DNA from: Mesotaenium endlicherianum
Taxonomy: Eukaryota > Streptophyta > Zygnematophyceae > Zygnematales > Mesotaeniaceae
DNA: 44,297 bases
Assembly: GCA_009602735.1 (NCBI GenBank)
Contig: WELA01006783.1
Coordinates: 183,654 to 227,950 of the forward strand
Direction: 5' to 3'
The notes beneath the pieces are model-generated. The model had not been told where the DNA came from. It searched no databases and saw nothing but the letters and a program-made list of their open reading frames with translations. Below, in pieces: positions 1-8,931 of the stretch. A program made the position numbers and the translations under genes. Each line of letters starts with the position of its first letter. Positions within the stretch are counted from its first letter, which is position 1.

Positions 1-31
1 ACTAAGTACTTTTTCTATCTGTTTCACTACA
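1..31 (+). repeat. 3' end of the 5' LTR of copy A
   Basis: These bases match the last 31 bases of the complete LTRs at 5703-6205 and 29994-30496 and end in CACTACA, the inverted partner of TGTAGTG at the LTR start. The rest of this LTR lies left of the window. Confidence 0.9.
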
Positions 32-32
32 G

Positions 33-44
33 TGGTATCGGAGC
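33..44 (+). other. Primer binding site, tRNA-iMet type
   Basis: TGGTATCGGAGC follows the LTR end after a single G. It differs at one position from the common plant TGGTATCAGAGC site, which is complementary to the 3' end of initiator Met tRNA. Minus-strand DNA synthesis would start here. Confidence 0.88.
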
Positions 45-68
45 TAAGCACTTTGGTTGCACAAGAAG

Positions 69-1349
69 ATGGCCAATCCTCAAGACCAACAGCAAGCTTT
101 CGAAGGAAGCCCTTCCTCTCCAAGACACCCTCCTCCAGCGCCGATGGGAGAGCCCACTCAAGAAAATCTGCAACAACAAGAAGCACCACAAGGAGGAGTA
201 CATCCTCCTCCAGCATCGATGGGAGAGCCTACTCAAGGAAATCTGCAACAACAAGAAGCACCACAAGGAGGAGCACCGTCAAATCCCGTGGCAGCCGCTA
301 TAGCAAAGTTGACCCCACCACAAATAGTTCCCGCAAATGAGTGGGCAGCCTTCCTAATGACCGTCCACAACCATGTGGGCTTGGCCACCTATGAAGCAAC
401 CGTGCAAGTGTCAAGAGAAGTTATGGCTGCCATGGTTGCCCCTATTGCGAGCAATGCTCAAAATCCAGCCCCGGCTCAAGCGCCTCCACAAGAGCCAACG
501 AGAGCAAGGAAACTCATCAAGCCCGGCAAACCCGACACTTTCAACCCCGGGAAAGGTGCCAACCTGAATTTATGGCTCTACCAAGTGGAGACGTACCTCG
601 CATTCCTTGAAGTACCCGAGGAGGACTACGTTCCCTTTGCCGTTACCTTACTTAGAGGAGCAGCAACATCATGGTGGCGTAACTATCAAGCGGCTATATA
701 TCAACCTATGGCGCACCCCATGCTCGGCCAAGAGTCCCCACCATCATATGCAAGATGGGCAGATTTTCATGAGGCCCTCAAGAAGCAATTCATGCCCATC
801 AATGCGGAGAAGATTGCCCAAGGAAAGCTCCACCATCTCAAGCAAACGACGTCCGTTCAAGAGTATACATCTAGATTTCAGGCCCTCACTCTTGAGATCC
901 CCAACATGTCTCTCGAGGAGAAGATTAACCGCTATTTCTTTGGCCTCAAGCCCAAGGTGGCAAAGGAAGTGGAATTACGCGACTTGACGGACATCTCAAG
1001 GATCATTGAAGTGGCCCAAAAGGTGGATACCTTGGATTTCAAGCACTCCGTGCCTTCATCTTCACGGGTACCGACGACGCGGGTGTACGCAGCCCCTTCC
1101 ACATCCGAATCTGGACCCACACCCATGGAAATCGGAGTTATTAAAAGGGACCCCGCGGCTGCCCGGAAGAGTGGAAGACCCTCCAATGACACTTATGATG
1201 CAAGAAACCAGCAAGGAGTGAAAGCAAGACTCTCCCCGGCTGAAAAAGAAGCTCTCATGACGGCTGGACTATGCTTTTATTGCAAGGAAAAGGGCCATCG
1301 TGCACTTTCATGCCCCAAAAAGTTGTCAAAAAACGGACAGCGCCGGTAG
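69..1349 (+). CDS. gag: Gag polyprotein of gypsy copy A
   Basis: Structural capsid and nucleocapsid protein that packages the element RNA in cytoplasmic particles. The start chosen is the ATG at 69, the first ATG in this frame after the primer site. Residues of about 20-70 form a Pro/Gln-rich head with two copies of a 75-bp (25-residue) tandem repeat. A retrotrans_gag-type region follows (motif near WLYQVETYLAFLEV, then LLRGAATSWWRNY). A CCHC zinc knuckle ([14 protein letters not shown]) sits at the C-terminus just before the frameshift signal. The frame is open throughout, about 426 residues, and ends at TAG 1347-1349. Copy B lacks most of the head through a deletion of about 464 bp. This is the only intact reading frame of this family in the window. 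Confidence 0.88.
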   Translation: MANPQDQQQAFEGSPSSPRHPPPAPMGEPTQENLQQQEAPQGGVHPPPASMGEPTQGNLQQQEAPQGGAPSNPVAAAIAKLTPPQIVPANEWAAFLMTVHNHVGLATYEATVQVSREVMAAMVAPIASNAQNPAPAQAPPQEPTRARKLIKPGKPDTFNPGKGANLNLWLYQVETYLAFLEVPEEDYVPFAVTLLRGAATSWWRNYQAAIYQPMAHPMLGQESPPSYARWADFHEALKKQFMPINAEKIAQGKLHHLKQTTSVQEYTSRFQALTLEIPNMSLEEKINRYFFGLKPKVAKEVELRDLTDISRIIEVAQKVDTLDFKHSVPSSSRVPTTRVYAAPSTSESGPTPMEIGVIKRDPAAARKSGRPSNDTYDARNQQGVKARLSPAEKEALMTAGLCFYCKEKGHRALSCPKKLSKNGQRR

Positions 1350-1363
1350 GCCAGGAGCCTACC
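1328..1363 (+). promoter_or_regulatory. Probable -1 ribosomal frameshift cassette (gag to pol), copy A
   Basis: The heptamer A_AAA_AAC lies at 1328-1334 with AAA and AAC as zero-frame gag codons. After a 10-nt spacer there is a perfect 7-bp stem (GGTAGGC 1345-1351, GCCTACC 1357-1363) with a 5-nt loop. Pol is open in exactly the -1 frame from 1334 onward. The gag stop TAG (1347-1349) lies in the 5' side of the stem. A_AAA_AAC is an established slippery sequence in retroviral gag-pro junctions. Function here is inferred from position and frame, not measured. Confidence 0.75.
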
Positions 1364-4300
1364 ACCCCAAGACCCACTTCACGAGAAGGCAACACGCCAA
1401 GTGAGGTGGAGACCCCCGTTGAAGACGACGTTCCAGCCCCAATGAGTTTGAGAGGTTACCTTGGAGGAGAGAAGGTCCACATCTTGGTGGATAGCGGAGC
1501 TCAAGGCAACTTCATTGCTGCAGATTTTGCCACCAAGCACGGTATTACTATGCGAACTCTTGACCACGACGAGGAGATTATGATGCCCGATGGATTCTCC
1601 TATACTACCCCTTCCAAGAAGACGTACCCCTTGGCACTCTCTATCAAGTCCTTCAAGGATAGAGTAGTGTTCTCCCCCATGCAATTGGGCAAGTACGACG
1701 TCATCCTAGGGACGCCTTGGTTGACCAAGCACAACCCCCAAGTTGATTGGAGGACCGGTACTATCAAGATCAAGAATGACATCACTTCAAGAATCTGTAT
1801 TTTGCGCGCAATCCAGAATATCCAGACCCAAGACATCCAGAAGCCGGCACACGAGATACTATTGTCCGCCCTCCAACTCAAGAGACTTGTGAGGAAGGGA
1901 CACGAGCTTCTTTTGGCCTTGATCACGCCAAAAGACATCAAGAAAGACATCGAGAGTCAAGAAGGCAGCCCCGTTCCCAAGGAGATACAAGAAGTCTTAG
2001 AGGACTACAAATAAGTGTTCTCCCCGGAATTGCCCAAGGGCCTACCTCCCATAAGGTTCGTGGACCACAAGATAGAGTTGGAGCCCGGAAGCAAGCCCAT
2101 CTCTCGGCCTACGTTCAAGATGTCATACACGGAGCTAGACGAAGTCAAGAAGCAAATCAAGGAGCTACTGGAGCATGGCTTCATTCGACCTAGCAAGTCG
2201 CCATTTGGAGCCCCGGTGCTATTTGTCAAGAAGAAAGATGGTACCTTGAGGATGTGTGTGGACTATCGCGCCCTCAACAAGATCACCATCAAGAATCGAT
2301 ACCCGCTGCCGCGCATGGATGAGCTCATGGACCGGCTGGTTGGAGCCAAGTATTTCACAAAGATTGACTTACGGAGTGGCTACCACCAGATTTGCATCAC
2401 AGAACCGGACATAGAGAAAACGGCATTCAGGACAAGATATGGACATTTTGAGTTCATGGTCTCGCCATTTGGACTCACCAACGCGCCAGCAACTTTCATG
2501 AATATGATGAACACCATATTTCGGCCCATGTTGGACAGATTTGTGGTGGTATTCATCAACGACATCCTTATCTACAGCAAGACCCTTGAAGAGCATGCGA
2601 GACACTTGAAAGAAGTCCTCGAAGTATTGAAGCAAAACAAGCTATTTGCAAAGGAGTCAAAGAGCGAGTTTGTCAAACAAGAAGTGGAGTTCCTAGATCT
2701 CCACGTGACTGCTGATAGCGTCAAGATGGACCCCAAGAAGACCACGGTGGTGGAGGAGTGGCCAAGCAACACGACCAAGAAAGAACTCCAATCATTCTTG
2801 GGATTTGCCAATTGGTACAGGAGATTCATCCAGAGCTTCTCGCACATAGCAGCCCCCCTGACAGATCTACTCAAGAAGGACAGGCTATATACATGGACCG
2901 AGAAAGAGGAAGAGGCATTTCAAGAGTTAAAGCGAAGATTGACCACATCCCCGGTGCTCACACTCCCAAGTCCAAACCCAGATTGGCCCTTCCACGTCAT
3001 CACCGATGCATCTTCCTATGCAATAGGAGCAATCCTGCTTCAAGACCAAGGCAAGGGACTGCAGCCCATCGCCTACGAGTCAAGGAAGCTAAATCCAGCC
3101 GAGCAAAATTATACAACCACGGAGCGAGAGGCATTGGCGATTGTACATGCCTTGAAGGTTTGGCGCTGCTACGTTGAAGGACGCAAAGTACTGGTCACCA
3201 CGGACCACGAGGCGTTAAAGCACCTCCAAACGCAGCCGTATCTCTCAAGGAGACAAGCAAGATGGAGCGGATACTTGCAACAATACAACATCACGATTCA
3301 GTACCAGCCCGGCAAGACAAACCCGGCTGACCCCCTCTCAAGACTGCAATTAAATGCAGTGATGGTATCCCTGAAGACAAATCTGGAAGCTCAATTTTCA
3401 GCCGCCTGTGAAAGAGACCCTTACTACAAGAACGGAGAAGCAGCCTTGGACCCGTACAAGAAGCAAGAAGGCAATTATTGGGTGAGGCATGCGGGCCAAA
3501 GATGTGTTCCTAATGACATAGACCTCCGGCTCTTGCTTCTACGAGAAGCACACGACAACCCTCTTGGAGGACACTTTGGAATCCTAAGGACCACGGGCGT
3601 TCTAGCTAGGACTTATTGTTGGCCAGGCATATCTAAGCAAGTCAAGGTGTACTGCAGGAGCTGTGACACATGCCAAAGAATCAAGCCATCATCGCAAAAG
3701 GTGGGAGGACTCCTCCAACCACTACCAATCCCCGAAAGACAATGGACGGCCATCTCAATGGACCTTATAGTGGACTTGCCCGTGACACCTCGAGGCCATA
3801 ATGCAATACTCACGGTGGTGGACAGACTTACTAAGATGGCTTATTTTATTCCCACGACGACTAAGGCTACAGCACCACAACTTGCAAGACTCATCTTTGA
3901 CAACATCTTCCGACTCCATGGACTACCATCAAGAATTGTGTCAGATAGAGACCCGAGATTCACAAGCCATTTCTGGAAAAATCTCTTCAAGAACTTGCGT
4001 ACATCGCTGGATATGTCTACCGCCTACCACCCACAATCAGATGGGCAAACCGAGCGTATGAATCGTACCCTAAAGACCTCTCTAAAGGCCTACGTGTCTA
4101 CGCTAGAGCAAGAATGGGACATGTATTTGACCCCCTTGGAGTTTGCCTACAATAACACGACGCAGGCCTCTACCCAAGAGTCCCCATTCTTCCTCAACTA
4201 TGGCTTCCATCCAACCACGCCGCTGAGCTTCACGGCTGGCCATGATGAAGTACCTGCAGCCACAGATTTTTTGGAGACATTAGAAGCAACCCTTGCAGCA

Positions 4301-4711
4301 GCCAACAAAGCTCTACAACACGCACAAGATGCTCAAGCAAGAGTGGCAAACAGGCCCAGAAGAGAAATTACGTATAGAGCGGGTGACAACGTGTTACGAT
4401 CATCCAAGAATATTTCCCTGAACAACAGGCCTGCCGGCAGCAAGTTCTCTCCCAAGTATTTGGGACCCTTCAAGATTATCCAGCAAGTCAACCCCGTTGC
4501 TTTCAAGCTAGAACTTCCCCAGACTATGCACATCGACCCCGTATTCCACGCTTCCCTCTTCAAGCCATATGTGCAACCCGACAACAAGTTCCCAGGACGT
4601 GTGACAACCCCACCAGCCCCAACAATAGTGGATGATCATTTGGAGTACGAAGTGGAAGACATAATGGCTATGAGAAATTTCAAGAGACAGCAGCATTACT
4701 TGATCAAGTGA
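1334..4711 (+). pseudogene. pol: Pol polyprotein (PR-RT-RNaseH-IN) of copy A, with nonsense codon and RT active-site change
   Basis: Read from the slippage point, the domains are: aspartic protease (LVDSGAQGNF, catalytic Asp codon 1490-1492); reverse transcriptase ([30 protein letters not shown]); RNase H ([14 protein letters not shown]); integrase with an HHCC finger (HDNPLGGH ... CRSCDTC) and a D,D-35-E triad at codons 3761, 3944 and 4052. Two faults stand out. TAA at 2012-2014 interrupts the frame between PR and RT, where copy B has a sense codon. The RT catalytic box reads FIND, not the usual Y/F-x-D-D, because codon 2558-2560 is AAC. The frame ends at TGA 4709-4711 within the chromodomain. 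It is a pseudogene as read, although most domains are well preserved, so decay looks recent. Confidence 0.92.
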
Positions 4712-4933
4712 AAAGGATCTCCAGATTCGGAGAATAGTTGGGTGGCGGCGCACTACCTTGACAAAGTTCAGAGAAAGTTGAAGCGCTTCCATGCCGCCAA
4801 CCCCCATCTTGGACCAGCCCCAAGTCTCTCTACTAGAAGCCCGAAGACTTTAGGGAGGCAGCCTGCCACCATCAAGAAGCAGCAGAAGACCCCTTGGAAG
4901 CAGCCTGCAAGAACAAGAAAGAGGAAAAATTGA
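4712..4933 (+). pseudogene. Second half of chromodomain and basic tail, cut off by TGA
   Basis: The frame stays open after TGA 4709-4711 and reads KGSPDSENSW, which is the expected second half of a chromodomain after the residues [10 protein letters not shown] and YLIK. The usual Trp of the K-W-K-G motif is replaced by TGA (TGG to TGA). About 55 further residues follow, with many Lys, Arg and Gln, ending at TGA 4931-4933. Chromodomains of chromoviral integrases direct insertion to particular histone marks. The same stop occurs in copy B. Either readthrough makes a full-length integrase or the source element had already lost its targeting module. Confidence 0.75.
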
Positions 4934-5558
4934 CATTAGACACTATTCTCTTCTCACAGTTTCTGAAAAGAAAACTAAAACTGCTACACGTTATAGGTCT
5001 CTGCATAATAAATTCTGAAAATTTACCTTGCTGTAGTCCATAAGTAGTCGGTCATTTAGAGTCCAAGTTTGTTCACTTTGGAGCACTGGTGAGAGAGATA
5101 TGATGCTCTAAGTAGAAGGGGGTCAAGCTGCTTGCATTGTTAGGGCAGAATATGCCTTCTGACATTGTGCCCTCCCCTGAACTTGGAATGCTCTGAAACT
5201 CAAGACTCTGGCAGAACATCTTACACTGCCCAGTTTGAGACTTAGTTTGCAAAATTTGGAGAAGTATAGAAGAACTTATGATTCTCTGAAGTTTCTGCAC
5301 AGATTTGGAGGAGTGCCTACTCTCTCAGCTCTCAACGACTCTCTAAATATTAGAATGCTCTCAAATTTGACGACCAGGTAAAATTTTCCGACGCGGTCCG
5401 TCTGGCATTAGAATGTTTAGATTTGGAGCAGTTCTGTGGACGCTATGAGTTTTTGAATTTGTGGCAGATTCTGGGCCAACTTGTACAATTTTCTTTATCA
5501 TCAAGGAGTAGGCTAGCCAATAAGGTCACACCACCCACGACCTTGCCTAGTCTACCTT

Positions 5559-5670
5559 ACATGTGTAGCACCTGACTTGGCGCCTTTGACTAGTCCTCTT
5601 CACATGTGTGGCATCTGACTTGAAACTGTTGACTAGTTTGCTCCACATGTGTAAGACCTGACTTGACGCG
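5559..5670 (+). repeat. 43-bp tandem repeat, about 2.6 copies, upstream of the polypurine tract
   Basis: ACATGTGT recurs at 5559, 5602 and 5645, each followed by a close match to the same downstream words (CTGACTTG, GACTAGT). ACATGT is itself palindromic. Copy B has the same array at 35424, 35467 and 35510. The sequence between pol and the array (4934-5558) shows no gene. Confidence 0.85.
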
Positions 5671-5692
5671 CCGAGACGTCGCTTTTTCTATC

Positions 5693-5702
5693 GGGGGGGT
5701 GA
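5693..5702 (+). other. Polypurine tract of copy A
   Basis: GGGGGGGTGA stands directly before the TG of the 3' LTR, the position where plus-strand priming occurs in LTR elements. The same decamer precedes the LTRs at 35568 and 36350. Confidence 0.8.
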
Positions 5703-6205
5703 TGTAGTGATTTGAGTTATTATATATTAGTTTGCATATATTTTAATGTTTTCAAATATATTTGGAGTAGTATTGTGTGGAGTCAAGTGTGAATAGGTAC
5801 TCTAGTAACTTGGTTCATGTCCTTTGAACCTTCCAAGGCATTTTCGAAGTTAGAGGAAAGACCTAGAAGAACTCCACGTGGCGAAAGGCAAATGTGCCAT
5901 TTTTAGGTCAAAAGGACATGTGTACATTATTCTAGAAAGAGGTGGCAAGTTTTGGGATGTGTTGGGTGCCAACACATCAACATACACCTTCCTAGAAATT
6001 ACTTGTGTAGCAAGTATATAAGCAAGAGCTAGATCATAGAAAGGCATTCTAGAATCACTCTTGTACTTGCCAAATTCCAGAAATATATCAACTTTCAAGA
6101 AGCCATCTCTCTTTCAAGAAGCTACCACTTGTGTTCAAAGATCCTTGTCTTGAATAGATAAATTATTATACTTCACTAAGTACTTCATCTATCTGTTTCA
6201 CTACA
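5703..6205 (+). repeat. 3' LTR of copy A, 503 bp
   Basis: It begins TGTAGTG and ends CACTACA, a perfect 7-bp inverted terminal repeat containing the standard TG...CA ends. A TATA-like box (TATATAAG, 6015-6022) lies about 190 bp before the end and probably marks the promoter. It is several percent diverged from the LTRs of copy B and shares with LTR piece b the word GCAAGTATATAA, where the 5' LTR and piece c have ACAAGTATATAA. Confidence 0.93.
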
Positions 6206-6993
6206 ACCTGCCATCTGGCCCCCACCCCCAGGCCCATCTTTCTTGCATTCTCACATCGCCACTTGGCCTTTGCCCGCTCCCCCTTAGCCTGCTCCCCTTT
6301 ACACTCTCGCAGCCCCCCACCCTAAGGCCCCTCTCCCTTACACTCTCTTAGCACCACCTGCCCTCTGGCCCCCCACCAACCCCCTCTCCCTTGCACTCTC
6401 ACAACACAACCTGCCCTCCAGTGCCCCACTTCACAAACGCGGCCTTTCACGCGTCTCTCTTCGATCATACTCCTTTAAACCAGCAGGCGTACAGTCCCAC
6501 CCCCACTTATGCCTCTACACCCTCTTCCCTCTTCTCTTATACTCCTTCCCGGCTCACGAACCCACCTGCTCTGCAGCTGCTGCTCCCACCACCGCCTGTC
6601 TTTCACTTGCTCCTTCCCCCTCCTCCTCAACCCCCTCTCCCCTCTCACTCACTGTCTCCACGCTCGCCCCCTCGAACCCTGTCTTTTTCTACCTTTCCCA
6701 TACCTTTTTACCTTTCCGCATGTAGTCCTGCTCTCTCACGCCACAGCCCCACCTAGCCCCGCCCCCAACCACAATGAGAGATAAAATGGGCATACAAGGG
6801 CGCCGATTGGCGCAGACAGGGTGCACACAGGTCGCAAACTGGCGAAGTTGGCACCAACTGGACAAGGCATGGACTGGCACAGAGTGGCGCACACAGCGGA
6901 TACATCCAAACACGCCAGGTTGAGCGGGCAAACTGGTGTTGCTACAGCGGAGGCGGACACACCAGTGCAAATGTAAACAGGTCAAACTTGCAC
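6206..6993 (-). repeat. Intron 2 of Harbinger accessory gene copy R1, C-rich dispersed repeat
   Basis: A pyrimidine-rich stretch (6206-6760) with repeated words CTTGCACTCTC and CACCTGCCCTC is followed by a stretch built on GGCACAGA/GGCGCACA words (6795-6900). The same order occurs at about 18960-19774 in the R2 gene, where it lies in an intron, and 6206-6797 recurs almost base for base at 35747-36339. ORFs here are low-complexity and not credible proteins. Confidence 0.7.
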
Positions 6994-7861
6994 CTGGTGG
7001 GATGATGGGGAGGGAGTGGCTCCTTCACCAACATTCTTATCGAGACTCGCGTTGACAGCCTCGCTCCTCTCCACATGCATGTTGTCTTCCGTGTAGATTG
7101 GCTACAAGAAGAATAGTACATGCCCTTCCCTCCCAAGTTGCTGTACTAGTACGGGGTGATGTCTGCAACCAGCCAGCCAACCACTTGGGCAAGGCCACGA
7201 CGTAAATGAATCGCGCAACAGGAAGCAGAGCAAGGACAGAGTCACAGCAGTCTGGCAAAAACTAAATGGTTATTTCATCCACTACAACCCATGTGTTGTA
7301 TATGTAAGGCAGGTTAATTATATGTCCAATTACACGGATGTGCACACAAAGAGGCCCATGTTATCTAATGATTGGATGAAAAGTCAAACGGAATGAAGCA
7401 ACTCTGCAAGGTGCCAAGTGTGCAAGCCAAGAGGGGACAGCGAGACGTACATGAAATTGGACAGCAATGGGTGTAGACGAATTTCGAGGGGTAGAAGATC
7501 CTACAGCGGCCGGATCCTTTGTTGATGGCACGTCCTGTGGAGTGCCATGACCGAGGCCCATTGCAAATTGCTGTTGTTGGATAGGTGGCCAAACACTACT
7601 TTGCATCTCTAGCTGTGAGTTCATGCTGAATTGCACAGGAAAGGTAGGCGTAGTCATGTTGTACACTCCCCTCAAAAGACGGGGGTGAAACTGAGAGTAA
7701 TTTGAAGAAAAAAATTGATGGCTTAGCTGATGTTGATTAGACGAAAGATATGGAAGAGGAAGAGATGTAGGAGGAGACAAGGGTGCAGAGATGCTCTCTA
7801 CAGACCTATACGGAGGAGGACTCCTGACCGCGGAAGGAGGCCTGGGATGTGGGGCTGCCAT
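6994..7861 (-). pseudogene. Harbinger accessory (Myb/SANT-like) gene copy R1, exons 1 and 2 only
   Basis: Exon 1 is 7861 down to 7451 (411 bp), starting at the ATG of MAAPHPRPP and ending at CAT|GTACGT. Exon 2 is 7101 down to 6994 (108 bp, 36 codons), bounded by TTCTTGTAG and CAG|GTGCAAG. Both are in phase 0 and open. They match the R2 gene at 20224-20634 and 19775-19882, with identical exon lengths and most residues conserved. The product is rich in Pro, Ser and Gln and has no recognised fold in these exons; in R2 they join to a Myb/SANT-like exon. The downstream exon is not in the window because gypsy copy A inserted in the following intron, so it should lie left of position 1. The gene is called a fragment because of this split. 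Confidence 0.65.
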
Positions 7862-8931
7862 AGTGGAGGGCAAATGGTGGTTCCTGGAAACAGGCTGCAC
7901 TTGTATGCGACATGGTTGTTGCGTGCTGTAATTAAAGCTAACAAGAACCTAACACTCAAAATGGAAAGGGAGAGGAGAGGACAGGACGGAAATGCAAGCC
8001 ACCGGCAAAATCAAAAATGACGCCCAACCCAAACTTTTGGGCGTCAAGCAACGACAAGCGAAGGATGCAAAAAAAATGACACAATGGAAGGTGTGAGGAA
8101 AAACCGTCGCCACCCCACCAAAAAAACGCGATTCTTGGAGATTTCAAACTGCGGCGCGCACGCGCGATAGATTGCACTGTTCACGAATGTTGCACCCTGT
8201 CCGCCAATAAGAAGAAGAAGATTTCGTGTTCGATGTCAGATTTAAGTTTTTACTATGGTCCGTGCCAAGACGCGAGTCTTCCCATCCAGAGTTTGTGGAG
8301 AGGATCTATCCGCGAGGAGTCGAGATAATTGTCGGCCCGAACCTATTATAGGCGGCATGCACTGTAGCACAATGAAACTTGTTCTCTGTCGTTTCCAAGA
8401 TGCGTGTCTTGTTGAGAATTCATGACGCCATCAATTCTCAACATAACGGCTCATGAAAGACGTCGATCCTCTCATCGTTACAAAGAATAGGTTGAAATCT
8501 TTGAAATCTTTGAAAAATCTTCTCAATGCAAACATATTGTTATAGTGCATTTGTATTGAGAGCAGCTCAAAGAACTCGATGGTCGAATCTTAAAAATCTT
8601 GCGATCGAAATACGCCACTTTTGCGACAACATGTTTTGTCCTACGCAACGACGCGTTTTGTCCTAGAAATCTTCGAGATGTTGAGCGTGTCTCAGCAAAA
8701 TCGCGCCTAATACAAATGCAAGTTTTGAACTTCTGCTGCGCCATCGTGACCAACTTCCACCGACCTCCTCGGGTAAGAGGAACTATGCAACGAAAGGCAT
8801 CCAAAAAAATGTTTCCGAGTGAAATTTTGCAATCAGCTAAACGGCAGCTACAACTTACCGGCTAGGTCATGCCTCCTTCCCTCCTCTTTGGACTTCACCT
8901 TCGCCCTCTGTCCTCTCTTCACTGCCTTCCA
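7862..8931. promoter_or_regulatory. Shared upstream region between divergent Harbinger genes
   Basis: These 1,070 bases separate the start of the accessory gene (minus) from the start of the transposase (plus). Head-to-head genes are the usual arrangement in PIF/Harbinger elements. The central part (about 8005-8560) is found twice more, at 20784-21340 in the same direction and at 22102-22665 inverted, and 8770-8890 recurs inverted at about 23972-24085. The words GACGCCCAAC...TTGGGCGTC form a short palindrome near 8020. ORFs in this region have no recognisable product. Confidence 0.55.

Larger units (their letters stand above)
1..6205 (+). mobile_element. Ty3/gypsy chromovirus copy A (5' LTR truncated by window edge)
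   Basis: The order seen is LTR tail, tRNA-iMet primer site, gag, a -1 frameshift signal, PR-RT-RNaseH-IN, a broken chromodomain, a 3' untranslated stretch of about 760 bp with 43-bp tandem repeats, a G-rich polypurine tract and a 503-bp 3' LTR. Integrase lies after RNase H, which defines Ty3/gypsy, and the C-terminal chromodomain places it with chromoviruses. Two stop codons and an RT active-site change make it non-autonomous as read. It sits in an intron of the Harbinger accessory gene copy R1. The base ACCTG directly after the 3' LTR (6206-6210) should recur before the 5' LTR outside the window. Confidence 0.93.

Noticed and set aside
6391..6784. Long Pro/Ser/Leu-rich ORFs in the C-rich stretch (also near 19023-19757 and 35933-36326)
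   Set aside because: Low-complexity composition, overlapping open frames and position within an intron; no start context or conserved domain.
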